Made by a program: the position numbers and the translations under genes. 62,936 bases of DNA from positions 1 through 62,936 of the forward strand of contig CALWSG010000051.1 in assembly GCA_944384155.1 (NCBI GenBank). The letters run 5' to 3'. Origin of the DNA: an uncultured Lachnospiraceae bacterium. Lineage in GTDB: Bacteria; Bacillota; Clostridia; Lachnospirales; Lachnospiraceae. Each line of letters starts with the position of its first letter. Within the stretch, counting starts at the first letter, position 1. The notes under the pieces are model-generated. The model did no database searches. It was not told the DNA's origin and saw nothing but the letters and a program-made list of their open reading frames with translations. Of this stretch, positions 34,250-43,513 are shown piece by piece.

Positions 34250-35560
34250 TTAGCCGAATATATCCCCCATAAGCTTTATCTCCTCATCAAAGCTAAACTT
34301 TTCGTCCACATTCTGCATAAGAAATTCATTTACCCTGTCAATCTTCTCTATGGCAAAATCAATATTTTTGTTGGAGCCCTTTTTATATGCTCCTATATTG
34401 ATTAAATCCTCAGCTTCATTATATGTAGCCATAATATTTTTAATTTTCCCTGCTAATGCCTTATGCTCCTTTGATGCAATCTGGCTCATAACTCTCGATA
34501 TGCTTTGAAGCACGTCTATAGCCGGATAATGATTTTTATGTGCAAGCTTTCTTGAAAGCATTATATGTCCGTCAAGAATACTCCTTGCTGTATCTGTAAT
34601 CGGCTCATTGAAATCATCTCCGTCTACAAGAACTGTATATAAGCCTGTTATGGAGCCTGTACTTCCGTTTCCTGCTCTCTCCAAAAGCTTAGGCATCTCA
34701 CTGTATACACTGGGAGGGTATCCTCTTGTTACGGGAGGCTCTCCCGAAGCAAGTCCAATCTCTCTTTGTGCCATGGAAAATCGTGTGAGAGAATCCATCA
34801 TAAGAAGCACATCTTTTCCTTTATCCCTAAAATACTCGGCTATTGCAGTTGCCGTCTTTGCCGCTTTATTTCTTATAAGTGCAGGCTTGTCTGAGGTTGC
34901 CACAACAACAACACTTCGACGCATGCCCTCCTCTCCTAAGTCTCTTTCTATAAATTCCCGTACCTCTCTGCCCCGCTCTCCTATTAGGGCTATAACATTA
35001 ATATCTGCCTTTGTATTTCTTGCAAACATGCCTAAGAGAGTACTTTTTCCAACTCCGCTTCCTGCAAAAATGCCGATTCTCTGCCCCTTACCCACAGTAA
35101 TAAGACCATCTACTGCCTTTACTCCTAACGGAAGGGTGTCCGATATAATCACTCTATCCATAGGATCCGGAGGCGGTGCTTCCACGGAGTACAGCTTATC
35201 GCTTTTAATTTCCGACTTGTCTATACATCGTCCCAGACCGTCTACTACCTTTCCAAGTATATCGTCTCCTACTTTTACCCTCAGTATATCCCCTGTGTTT
35301 TCAACCATACATTCAGGCCCTATACCGTCTACATTCTCAAAGGGCATGAGAAGAAGTCTTTTATCCTTAAAGCCTACTACCTCTGCCATAACATCAGGTG
35401 CACCCTTTTCATTGGGAATAATTCTGCACACATCATTAAGCTTTGCCTCCGGGCCTATTGACTCTATGGTAAGACCTACTATTTTAGATACCTTTCCATA
35501 CTTTTTTGCAAAGCTTTGCTCCTTTAGCTGCAAATATTTGCTTTTATTAATAATTGACAT
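34250..35560 (-). CDS. fliI: Flagellar export ATPase FliI, 436 aa
   Basis: Hexameric ATPase of the export apparatus, homologous to F1 beta. Walker A FAGSGVGKSTLLGM and Walker B VLLMMDSLTRFSMAQREIGL with GEPPVTRGYPPSV are intact. The N-terminal beta barrel and C-terminal helical domain complete a normal length. GGGGAAA precedes the start codon. Preceded by fliH after 4 nt. Confidence 0.97.
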   Translation of the reverse strand: MSIINKSKYLQLKEQSFAKKYGKVSKIVGLTIESIGPEAKLNDVCRIIPNEKGAPDVMAEVVGFKDKRLLLMPFENVDGIGPECMVENTGDILRVKVGDDILGKVVDGLGRCIDKSEIKSDKLYSVEAPPPDPMDRVIISDTLPLGVKAVDGLITVGKGQRIGIFAGSGVGKSTLLGMFARNTKADINVIALIGERGREVREFIERDLGEEGMRRSVVVVATSDKPALIRNKAAKTATAIAEYFRDKGKDVLLMMDSLTRFSMAQREIGLASGEPPVTRGYPPSVYSEMPKLLERAGNGSTGSITGLYTVLVDGDDFNEPITDTARSILDGHIMLSRKLAHKNHYPAIDVLQSISRVMSQIASKEHKALAGKIKNIMATYNEAEDLINIGAYKKGSNKNIDFAIEKIDRVNEFLMQNVDEKFSFDEEIKLMGDIFG

Positions 35561-35564
35561 ATTG

Positions 35565-36425
35565 TTATTTCCCCGCTGTACATGATAATATCCTTATGGC
35601 ACGCATAAGATTTTCCAGTTGTATGTCAAGCCCGCAGTCATAAATACCAAAATCTGTATCTATGAGACATTCATTTTTCTTCATGGAAACATCTTCCACA
35701 ATCTCTATATTTATATCTCTGTCAACATTTTTTATAATATTCTCTTTATTTTCTCTAAGGAACTCTGCATCCTCACTGGATGTCTTTATAATATAATTAT
35801 TGCTTGCCTCAGTGCCGCTTAACACTTTATCAATAAGTCCCATTATCATATCCTTTTGTTCCACTGACACTGCCTTTGTCACACTTGAAAACACATCAAG
35901 TATTACATCTACAAGCTCAGGCTCTATATTATCAAGCTTTTCCTTATACTGTCTGTCAAGCTCTGCTTTCTTTTTCTCATATTCCCCATTAAGCTTTTGA
36001 AGCTCATTCTCTGTCTGCTGCTTACCTGCCATGCTTCCTGCCTCAAAGCCCTCCTGATAGGCATTTTGTTTAATCTTTTCCGCCTGTTTTTTTGCCTCAT
36101 CAACTATGTTAAGAGCATCCATCTTTGCTGTGTCAGTTATTTCCTTTGCCTTTAAGCCGGCTTCTTCTAATATATCCTCTGCCTTTTTGTTGACTTCTTC
36201 CTGACTTAGCAATACTTCACTCTGTCCTTCCTCCTGCTGCCCCTCATCCAGCAGTTCTCCCACACTTTCAGGATTTATCCCTAATGTAAATCCTTCCTTT
36301 TTTGAGTTACTCTCAGTCATTATTTTTCGTATTTCCTGAAGCTTAATGGTAACGGCCTCATTGGAGTCTATTATTCGCTTATCATCATTGCACACTAGGG
36401 CAAATGATTTTAATAAATTAGACAA
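35565..36425 (-). CDS. fliH: Flagellar assembly protein FliH, 286 aa
   Basis: Regulator of FliI that links it to the C-ring. The middle has a long charged coiled coil (EDILEEAGLKAKEITDTAKM onward) followed by the globular C-terminal part with DVILDVFSSVTKAVSV and the ending FGIYDCGLDIQLENLMRAIR. The start is a TTG at 36425, inside the last codons of fliG, with GGAGGT about 10 nt upstream; the 8-nt overlap implies coupling. FliH is poorly conserved, so context adds to the call. Confidence 0.88.
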   Translation of the reverse strand: MSNLLKSFALVCNDDKRIIDSNEAVTIKLQEIRKIMTESNSKKEGFTLGINPESVGELLDEGQQEEGQSEVLLSQEEVNKKAEDILEEAGLKAKEITDTAKMDALNIVDEAKKQAEKIKQNAYQEGFEAGSMAGKQQTENELQKLNGEYEKKKAELDRQYKEKLDNIEPELVDVILDVFSSVTKAVSVEQKDMIMGLIDKVLSGTEASNNYIIKTSSEDAEFLRENKENIIKNVDRDINIEIVEDVSMKKNECLIDTDFGIYDCGLDIQLENLMRAIRILSCTAGK

Positions 36426-37443
36426 TTAACTCGTCACCTCCGCCTCTTGCAATAACAATTTCTCCTGTATCTTCCAGCTTTCTTATAATATTTACAATCT
36501 TTTGCTGTGCTTCCTCTACGTCCTTCATTCTTACAGGTCCCATAAAGTCCATATCCTCTCTTATCATTGCAGAAAGACGCTTTGAAAGATTGTTGAATAT
36601 TGTATTCTGAACCTCCTCATTTGCACCTTTAAGGGCAATGGCAAGGTCATCATTTTGTACATCTCTGAGAACTCTCTGTATGGTTCTATCATCGAGAGCC
36701 AGAATATCCTCAAATACAAACATTTTCTTTCTAATCTCATCTGCAAGCTCAGGCTCATCAATTTCAAGATTTTCCATAATATGACGCTCTGTACCTCTGT
36801 CCACATTGTTAAGAATGTCAACAATAGCATCTACGCCGCCGACAATGGTGTAATCCTGATTCACCAAAGATGCAAGCTTTCTCTCAAGCACCCTTTCCAC
36901 TTCCTTTATAACATCAGGTGATGTTCTGTCCATTTTAGCAATACGTTTCGCCACATCAGCCTGCTTTTCAAGAGGAAGTGATGACACTATCATTGACGCC
37001 TGTGATGAAGGAAGGTATGACAATATAAGTGCTATAGTCTGAGGATGCTCGTCCTGAATAAAGTTTAAAAGCTGCCCCGGATCTGTCTTTCTTATAAACT
37101 CGAAAGGTCTTACCTGCAATGATGCTGTCAGTCTTCCTATAACATCCTTTGCCTTTTCCTCTCCCAGTGCCTTTTCCAAAAGGTCCCTTGCGTATCCTAT
37201 TCCGCCCTCTGCAATATATTGCTGTGCCAGACACACCTCATAAAATTCATTTAGTATCTGTTCCTTAAGCTGTGGTGATACGCTTCTTGTGTTTGCTATC
37301 TCAAGTGTAAGCTGCTCTATCTCCTCCTCCTTTAAATGCTTAAATATTTTGGAGGATTTTTCCGGTCCCAATGATATAAGAAGCACCGCAGATTTAGTTA
37401 TTCCTGATATTTCATTGTTTGATGAACTGCTTCCTTTAGGCAT
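36418..37443 (-). CDS. fliG: Flagellar motor switch protein FliG, 341 aa
   Basis: C-ring protein that generates torque with MotA. The middle domain motif EHPQTIALILSYLPSSQASM is intact. The C-terminal domain carries the charged helix FEDILALDDRTIQRVLRDVQ that contacts MotA and the ending DFMGPVRMKDVEEAQQKIVN. Length is normal. It overlaps fliH by 8 nt and follows fliF. Confidence 0.97.
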   Translation of the reverse strand: MPKGSSSSNNEISGITKSAVLLISLGPEKSSKIFKHLKEEEIEQLTLEIANTRSVSPQLKEQILNEFYEVCLAQQYIAEGGIGYARDLLEKALGEEKAKDVIGRLTASLQVRPFEFIRKTDPGQLLNFIQDEHPQTIALILSYLPSSQASMIVSSLPLEKQADVAKRIAKMDRTSPDVIKEVERVLERKLASLVNQDYTIVGGVDAIVDILNNVDRGTERHIMENLEIDEPELADEIRKKMFVFEDILALDDRTIQRVLRDVQNDDLAIALKGANEEVQNTIFNNLSKRLSAMIREDMDFMGPVRMKDVEEAQQKIVNIIRKLEDTGEIVIARGGGDELIV

Positions 37444-37469
37444 AATACCAACCTTCCCTTTCTATTACA

Positions 37470-39053
37470 TTAGCTCCAGTCATCGTTAAGCCAGTTGCGT
37501 AAAAGTGATGCAACAGCTTCTGGATTCTCGTCCACAAATTTTTCAATAGCTTTTCGTACATCGGATTTTTCATCCAAATCAATATCCTCAACAGGATGCT
37601 TCTCCTTTGTGGCAGACAGAAGCTCATCAACAGAAAGCTCTGTTTCCACCTCTGTTACCTGAACAGGTCTTAAGCTTCTCCATACTATAAAGCCTAACAA
37701 TGCCAGTATAATAACCGCCACTATAATAGGAAGAATATCTCTTGTAAACTCCGTATCAGGTACATAATCATTAAACATAGGAACAGAGTATGCCATAACA
37801 GTAATATTTTCCACTGGTATTCTGGTAGCAGAGCTTATTGCCTGAAGAAGCTCTGTAGTGTCAATTTCCATCCTTGTGGTTTCTCCGTTTGCGTTTTTAA
37901 ACTCCTCCCATGTCATATCTCCGGTATCTGCCGTTTCCTCATCATACACCTGATATCTGTTTAACACTACCGTCATTGTGGAATTATCATAATTGCATGT
38001 TCCCTGCTCGCCTGTAGTATGGGTTATTGTAGAGCTTACAGCATATTCATTTTTGTTAATTGTTACCGAGGTTGTTGTGCCGTCCCCCGTATCTATATAA
38101 TATGTAGTATCATCATCATTGGAATCTGTTCCCGGTATACCGCTGGCACCTGATTCCCCCTCCTGCTCGTAAATATAATCACTATATTTTACTTCATCAG
38201 GATTGTAGTATTGTGTGTCGACCACATCTACCTTGCTGAAATCTATATCTAAGCTTGGTGAAACCGTAACACTGCTGTAATCTGTTGCTGTGAACATTTT
38301 GGTTACATTAGATATTACCTCGTCTCTAAAAAGATTTCTTATATTCTCCATTTGGGTTGCAGACACCGAGATAGAATCTGATGTTTCAGTATTAATAAAA
38401 AGATTGTTTCCCTGCGAATCTACTATTGTAACTTTTGATGTTGTTTCGTTTCCCACTGCCGTAGCTATGTATTTAGCCATATTTTCCGCAGCACCTTCAG
38501 GTATATTTTTGCTAAGCGTCAGCTTTACTGACACAAATGTTTCCTCCTGATCCTGCAAAACCGAATAATTTGTTGTCGGCATTGAAAATGTAACATCTGC
38601 ACTTCTTACGTAATCAAAAGACTCAATGGTCTGAACCATTTTATCTTCAAGATACTTTTGATACAGCCTTTCCCTGTCCGTAGATGTTGTTCCTATCCCC
38701 ACATCATTCACATAATCTTCCATGGAATAACCTTTAGCAGTATATCCCTCCTGTGCAATCATATATGTTGCCTCTGTGAGATTTTTTTCCTCTACCTGTA
38801 TAATCAGACCATTGTTTTGTGTCTCGTATCCTATGCCGTTTTCCGTTAAGACATCTGTAACCGATGCCGCCGTAGCTGTATCCTCGCACTCTATTAGTGT
38901 CACATATGTAGGTCTTGACACAACAATAGCCAGTATAATAAGCATAATTATAATTGCTGCTGCTATGCTTATTAACTGGACCTTTCGTTTTTTATCATAT
39001 TTATTCCAAAATGCAACTGCTTTTTCCTGTGCACTTTTTAGCTTTTCATTCAT
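37470..39053 (-). CDS. fliF: Flagellar MS-ring protein FliF, 527 aa
   Basis: Base of the flagellum. Two membrane segments flank the large periplasmic-equivalent part: about 28-48 (ISIAAAIIIMLIILAIVVS) and about 438-458 (DILPIIVAVIILALLGFIVW). Ring-building motifs include QKYLEDKMVQTIESFDYVRS and ADVTFSMPTT. The cytoplasmic tail KAIEKFVDENPEAVASLLRN followed by WLNDDW is the FliG-binding site. Length is slightly shorter than average because the middle domain is reduced. Confidence 0.96.
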   Translation of the reverse strand: MNEKLKSAQEKAVAFWNKYDKKRKVQLISIAAAIIIMLIILAIVVSRPTYVTLIECEDTATAASVTDVLTENGIGYETQNNGLIIQVEEKNLTEATYMIAQEGYTAKGYSMEDYVNDVGIGTTSTDRERLYQKYLEDKMVQTIESFDYVRSADVTFSMPTTNYSVLQDQEETFVSVKLTLSKNIPEGAAENMAKYIATAVGNETTSKVTIVDSQGNNLFINTETSDSISVSATQMENIRNLFRDEVISNVTKMFTATDYSSVTVSPSLDIDFSKVDVVDTQYYNPDEVKYSDYIYEQEGESGASGIPGTDSNDDDTTYYIDTGDGTTTSVTINKNEYAVSSTITHTTGEQGTCNYDNSTMTVVLNRYQVYDEETADTGDMTWEEFKNANGETTRMEIDTTELLQAISSATRIPVENITVMAYSVPMFNDYVPDTEFTRDILPIIVAVIILALLGFIVWRSLRPVQVTEVETELSVDELLSATKEKHPVEDIDLDEKSDVRKAIEKFVDENPEAVASLLRNWLNDDWS

Positions 39054-39090
39054 CTTCTATAATCTCCGACTGTTATTATGGCTTAAATTA

Positions 39091-39429
39091 TTATATCTGT
39101 ATATTCATAATCTCCTTATAGGCATCAAGCAAACCGTTTTTTATTGCAACAGTATATTGCAGTGACAGATATGCTTTCTGCTGTGCTATTGTAAGCTCAT
39201 GTGTACTCTCTGTATTGCCAAGGGAAAAATCTATTGCCGCCTCCTCAGCCTCGGCAGCCAACGCATCTGTTTCGCTTATCATATTCATAGCTGAATTAAA
39301 CAGAGTTTCAAATGACTTTGTTCCTTCCACCGTTTGAGAAGTATTATCATTGCCGCTTCCTGTCACAGAATTTAATGCATTGGTAAAAAAATCAAGTCCT
39401 ATTCCGGAAAGTCCGTTTATATCTGCCAT
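39091..39429 (-). CDS. fliE: Hook-basal body protein FliE, 112 aa
   Basis: Adapter between MS ring and rod. The C-terminal part with DFSLGNTESTHELTIAQQKA and VAIKNGLLDAYKEIMNIQI matches the conserved FliE region. Small size and location between flgC and fliF agree. GGAGG lies just upstream of the ATG. Confidence 0.93.
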   Translation of the reverse strand: MADINGLSGIGLDFFTNALNSVTGSGNDNTSQTVEGTKSFETLFNSAMNMISETDALAAEAEEAAIDFSLGNTESTHELTIAQQKAYLSLQYTVAIKNGLLDAYKEIMNIQI

Positions 39430-39453
39430 TTATCCATTCCCTCCTATTTAATC

Positions 39454-39891
39454 TTACTGTCCTATTTGAAGTCCTCTTGTTGCCATAGCCTTTGCCGCAT
39501 CAAATGCAGTGGCATTAGCCTCATATGCCCTTGAAGCATCTATCATATTGGTCATCTCTGTTATTATATTTACATTAGGGTATGTAACATATCCGTTTTC
39601 ATCGGCATCAGGATGTGAAGGGTCATATACCATATTCATCTCTGTATCATAGTCCTCAACCACACTTGTAACTTTTACACCTGAACCCTGATATCCTCTT
39701 GCCTGAAGCAATATATCCCCAAATGCAGATGCATTTTTTTCAGAAAATACCACCGTCTTTCTTCTGTATGCACCGCCATCCTCTGAGCTTGTAGAATTGA
39801 CATTTGCAATATTCTGTGCAATAATATCTGACCTTAACCGTTGAGCACTCATTCCCGAGCCGGCAATATCAAATGATGTAAATAATCCCAT
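39454..39891 (-). CDS. flgC: Flagellar basal-body rod protein FlgC, 145 aa
   Basis: Proximal rod protein. The N-terminal helix FTSFDIAGSGMSAQRLRSDI followed by IAQNIANVNST is diagnostic, as is the C-terminal NIITEMTNMIDASRAYEANA. The ATG at 39891 has AGGAG 6 nt upstream; the frame extends 25 codons further upstream into flgB, but those residues do not fit the family. Normal length. Confidence 0.96.
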   Translation of the reverse strand: MGLFTSFDIAGSGMSAQRLRSDIIAQNIANVNSTSSEDGGAYRRKTVVFSEKNASAFGDILLQARGYQGSGVKVTSVVEDYDTEMNMVYDPSHPDADENGYVTYPNVNIITEMTNMIDASRAYEANATAFDAAKAMATRGLQIGQ

Positions 39892-39916
39892 AATTTTCTC
39901 CTTCCTAAACAAACAC

Positions 39917-40309
39917 CTACTTCTGCATTGCCGCACGAAGCATATTAAACTGGTAATCCACGGCACTCATTAATCCGTTATACTTAATCTGTGTGGAAGC
40001 AAGCTCTACATTTTCCGTATCAATATCCACATTATTTCCGTCAAGCCTATATGATAAATTAGAGTAGTCTGTGTACACCGTAGAGTTTATGTTGCTTAAA
40101 TCAACATCTCCCACCTTAAGCCTTAAGTTTCTTGTATCTCCGCTTGTAAGCTCCTGTAAAAGATAATTTTCAAAAGAAACATCCTTTCTCTTATAATTTG
40201 GAGTAGTGGCATTTGCAATATTATTTGAAATTACATTAAGTCTTGTATTAGCTGCATCTGCTGCTTTTTCCAACACATTTATGTAACTGTATGCATTTGA
40301 ATTTATCAT
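39917..40309 (-). CDS. flgB: Flagellar basal-body rod protein FlgB, 130 aa
   Basis: Proximal rod protein and first gene of the fla/che cluster. The helix EKAADAANTRLNVISNNIAN followed by ATTPNYKRKDVSFE and the C-terminal KYNGLMSAVDYQFNMLRAAM identify it. The ATG at 40309 has AAGGAG 7 nt upstream; an in-frame start 17 codons earlier falls on the -10 region and is ruled out. The promoter lies 30-60 nt upstream. Confidence 0.96.
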   Translation of the reverse strand: MINSNAYSYINVLEKAADAANTRLNVISNNIANATTPNYKRKDVSFENYLLQELTSGDTRNLRLKVGDVDLSNINSTVYTDYSNLSYRLDGNNVDIDTENVELASTQIKYNGLMSAVDYQFNMLRAAMQK

Positions 40310-40339
40310 ATTATCTCCTTTCAAGCACTCTATATTACA

Positions 40340-40368
40340 ATTATATATTTTTTTATACATAATATCAA
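40340..40368 (-). promoter_or_regulatory. Main promoter of the fla/che supercluster
   Basis: TTGATA (40363-40368) and TATAAT (40340-40345) are spaced by 17 nt on the minus strand, about 30 nt before the flgB start. One mismatch to the housekeeping consensus. The position equals that of the Bacillus fla/che promoter directly downstream of codY. Confidence 0.75.
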
Positions 40369-40391
40369 GTATATTTTGTCCTTCTATGACG

Positions 40392-40437
40392 AAAGACCCA
40401 TTTCACCATTACACAACTGCAACATGAAAGGGTCTTT
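40392..40437 (-). terminator. Terminator-like hairpin after codY
   Basis: AAAGACCC and TTTCA pair with TGAAA and GGGTCTTT with one bulged A (40392-40405 with 40425-40437); the loop is 19 nt. It separates codY from the flgB promoter. The T-tract is short, so termination may be partial. Confidence 0.6.
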
Positions 40438-40451
40438 TACACAAAAATACC

Positions 40452-41234
40452 TTACTTTTCCTTATCTTTTTTTAATTTTTTCAGCTCATCAAACACAACA
40501 TCATTAATTACCTTAATGTATGTTCCCTTCATGCCTGATGACCGCGACTCTATAACACCGGCACTCTCAAACTTTCTAAGGGCATTTACTATAACAGAGC
40601 GTGTTATTCCGACTCTGTCTGCTATTTTGCTGGCTATAAGTATTCCCTCCGTGCCGTCAAGCTCATCAAATATATGAATAATCGCCTCAAGCTCTGAAAA
40701 CGAAAGGGTGCTGATTGCAGACTTAACTATCTGAATCTTTCTTTCCTCCTCAGCATTTTCCTCGTTTACAGATCTCATCATTTCAAGCCCGACAACTGTG
40801 GTACCATACTCGCTTAATATTATGTCGTCAATCTCATACTGTTCATTGCACTTATATATAAATAATGTTCCCAAACGCTCTCCCGCTATGTCTATAGGTG
40901 CTATGATTGCCTGAAATTTCTTTATATCATCTGATTCAAAGCCTAATGTTGCAAGATTAACATTCTCCTTTGTAGACAAAACACTTAACAGCCTCTCGTT
41001 AAGCATCTTATCTATCATAATACCCATTTCACCTTTTATCATTTCATTTATTTCATCCACACCGGCTTTTCTTCCTATTCCCAAAACCTTTCCTTTCTTG
41101 CTTATTACAAGGATATTTGATTCAAGAATATCGCTTAAAACCTTGCAGATATCATTGAAGACAACTTTCTGGCTGTTACTGTTATGCAACAGTTTATTTA
41201 TTTTTCTTGTCTTGTCAAGTAACTGCACACTCAT
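40452..41234 (-). CDS. codY: Global transcriptional regulator CodY, 260 aa
   Basis: GTP- and branched-chain-amino-acid-sensing repressor. The N-terminal GAF domain covers about 1-155. The C-terminal winged HTH includes IASKIADRVGITRSVIVNAL and RKFESAGVIESRSSGMKGTY, the most conserved part of the family. GGAGGT lies 7 nt before the ATG. As in Bacillus it lies directly upstream of flgB; there CodY represses the fla/che promoter, so a nutrient link to motility is plausible here. Between it and topA the trmFO, codV and clpQY genes of Bacillus are missing. Confidence 0.97.
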   Translation of the reverse strand: MSVQLLDKTRKINKLLHNSNSQKVVFNDICKVLSDILESNILVISKKGKVLGIGRKAGVDEINEMIKGEMGIMIDKMLNERLLSVLSTKENVNLATLGFESDDIKKFQAIIAPIDIAGERLGTLFIYKCNEQYEIDDIILSEYGTTVVGLEMMRSVNEENAEEERKIQIVKSAISTLSFSELEAIIHIFDELDGTEGILIASKIADRVGITRSVIVNALRKFESAGVIESRSSGMKGTYIKVINDVVFDELKKLKKDKEK

Positions 41235-41369
41235 AGTCGCACCTCCATAAAATTATACAGCAAACAATGTATAAAACTAACATTATTTTAACATTACCAC
41301 AAATTTTCTCATAAAGCAAGTATTTGTCGGTACATTTTTAAAATTTTCTTTATTTTCAATTAACTGTGA

Positions 41370-43448
41370 CTATTTAGCCTCCTGCCTTGCAATCACATAT
41401 CCGCACTGTTCATCTGAACACACAATCTTATTTCCCTTTTCAATCATATACTTTCCGCACTCAGGACATTTTATTTCAGATGGCTTCTGCCATGACATAA
41501 ATTGGCATTCCGGATTATTCTCACAGCCATAGTACTTTCTTCCTTTTTTTGTTTTCTTTATAACAATCTCTCCTCCGCACTCAGGACATTTAACACCTAT
41601 TTTTTCATAATACGGTTTAGTGTTTCTGCATTCAGGAAATCCGGGACAGGCAAGAAATCTGCCATGAGGCCCATACTTTATCACCATGTTTCTGCCGCAC
41701 ACATCACAGATTACATCCGTCTCCTCATCATGGATTTCTACCTTCTCAAGCTCATTTTCCGCATTCTTAACTGCCACTTCCAAATCGGGATAAAAGTTTC
41801 TGATAACTGTCTTCCACTTTACATTTCCCTCCTCCACCATATCAAGAAGTGATTCAAGATTTGCAGTAAAGCTGGTATCAACTATCACGGAAAAGGCTGT
41901 TTTCATAATGTTATTTACAGCTTCTCCAAGCTCTGTGACATATAGATTTTTATTCTCCTTTGCCACATATCTTCTCTGTATGATAGTTGTAATTGTAGGA
42001 GCATATGTGCTTGGTCTTCCTATTCCCTGCTCCTCAAGAGCCTTTACAAGCGCAGCCTCTGTAAAATGTGCAGGAGGCTGTGTAAAATGCTGCTTTTCCT
42101 CAAGAGAAGACAATGTAAGCTCTGTATCCTTTGTTATTTTTCCTGCCAAAACATTTCCACCGTCTTTTTCATTGTCTTCCTCATCTGTATATACTGACAT
42201 AAATCCGTCAAACATTACCTTTGATGCAGCAACCGTAAATATATATCCGCCTCCGTCAAGCTTAATGCTTGTAGTCTCATATTTTGCATTTTCCATCCTG
42301 CTTGCCGCAAATCTTTTCCATATAAGCTGATACAGTCTGAACTGATCTCTTGAAAGACTTTCCTTAATCCTTGCAGGTGTAAGCTCTATATTTGTAGGTC
42401 TTATTGCCTCATGTGCATCCTGTATTTTACTGTTTTTTTTCTTTTCCTGCTTTTCCTTTGGAACATAGGCACTTCCATATGTTTCCTCTATATATGCTCT
42501 TGCTGCTGCATCTGCTTCATCTGATATTCTTGTGGAGTCAGTTCTAAGGTATGTTATTACGCCTATGGTTCCCATTCCGCTTATATCTACTCCCTCATAT
42601 AGCTGCTGTGCTATACGCATAGTTTTCTGGGTTGAAAAATTAAGAAGCTTTGACGCCTCCTGCTGAAGGGTACTTGTTATAAAAGGAAGAGGTGCTTTTT
42701 TTATTCTCTCTCCCGTTTTTATTTCCTTTACCTTAAAGCTGCCCTTCTCAACCTTTTCTTTTATCTCATCCATCTGCTCCTTATTGGCAACATTAATTTT
42801 TCCCTTACTGTCACCGTAGAACTTCGCCATCAAAGGCTTCTTTTCTCCCTTTACCTTTAGGGCTGCATCTAATGTCCAGTACTCCTCTGGTATAAATGCA
42901 TTTATTTCGTCCTCTCTGTCACATATCATTCTAAGTGCAACAGACTGAACCCTTCCTGCACTTAAGCCTCTTTTAACCTTTTCCCACAACACAGGACTTA
43001 TACTATATCCCACCATTCTGTCAAGCACCCTTCTTGCCTGCTGTGCATCTACCAGATTCATATTTATCTCTCTTGGAGATTTTAGGGATTCCTTTACGGC
43101 ATTTTTTGTTATTTCATTAAATGTTATCCTGTATGTTTTTTTCTCATCAAGCTTCAGTGCCTTTGACAAATGCCATGATATAGCTTCTCCCTCACGGTCG
43201 GGGTCAGTTGCCAGATATACTTTATCTGCCTTTTTTACCTGCTTTCTAAGCTCCGCCAGCTTATCTCCCTTTCCCCTTATTGTTATATATTTAGGCTCAT
43301 AATCATTTTCTATATCTATGCCCATTGTACTCTTAGGTAAATCTCTGATATGTCCGTTAGATGCTGCCACCTCGTAATTGGCTCCGAGAAATTTTTTTAT
43401 TGTTTTTACCTTTGCAGGTGATTCCACGATTACAAGATATTTTGCCAT
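41370..43448 (-). CDS. topA: DNA topoisomerase I, 692 aa
   Basis: Relaxes negative supercoils. The Toprim domain begins with VIVESPAKVKTIKKFLG and has DPDREGEAISWHL. The active-site tyrosine is in TYLRTDSTRIS. The C-terminus has three four-Cys zinc ribbons, beginning CDVCGRNM, CPECGGEI and CPECGKYM. Length is normal. GGAGA lies 8 nt before the ATG. It follows dprA, as in Bacillus. Confidence 0.97.
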   Translation of the reverse strand: MAKYLVIVESPAKVKTIKKFLGANYEVAASNGHIRDLPKSTMGIDIENDYEPKYITIRGKGDKLAELRKQVKKADKVYLATDPDREGEAISWHLSKALKLDEKKTYRITFNEITKNAVKESLKSPREINMNLVDAQQARRVLDRMVGYSISPVLWEKVKRGLSAGRVQSVALRMICDREDEINAFIPEEYWTLDAALKVKGEKKPLMAKFYGDSKGKINVANKEQMDEIKEKVEKGSFKVKEIKTGERIKKAPLPFITSTLQQEASKLLNFSTQKTMRIAQQLYEGVDISGMGTIGVITYLRTDSTRISDEADAAARAYIEETYGSAYVPKEKQEKKKNSKIQDAHEAIRPTNIELTPARIKESLSRDQFRLYQLIWKRFAASRMENAKYETTSIKLDGGGYIFTVAASKVMFDGFMSVYTDEEDNEKDGGNVLAGKITKDTELTLSSLEEKQHFTQPPAHFTEAALVKALEEQGIGRPSTYAPTITTIIQRRYVAKENKNLYVTELGEAVNNIMKTAFSVIVDTSFTANLESLLDMVEEGNVKWKTVIRNFYPDLEVAVKNAENELEKVEIHDEETDVICDVCGRNMVIKYGPHGRFLACPGFPECRNTKPYYEKIGVKCPECGGEIVIKKTKKGRKYYGCENNPECQFMSWQKPSEIKCPECGKYMIEKGNKIVCSDEQCGYVIARQEAK

Positions 43449-43513
43449 TTATGTTCTCCATTCCTCATACTATAATAAACCAATCTGCTTTTTTGCATTT
43501 TAATTGTCAGTAA

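Noticed and set aside
34608..35585. Long open frame (325 codons) on the plus strand opposite fliI
   Set aside because: It mirrors the fliI coding frame, has Ser/Pro/Leu-rich composition typical of antisense frames, and no RBS.
41302..41316. Possible CodY box upstream of codY
   Set aside because: Only 11 of 15 positions match AATTTTCWGAAAATT and the symmetric half is poor; in AT-rich DNA this is expected by chance.
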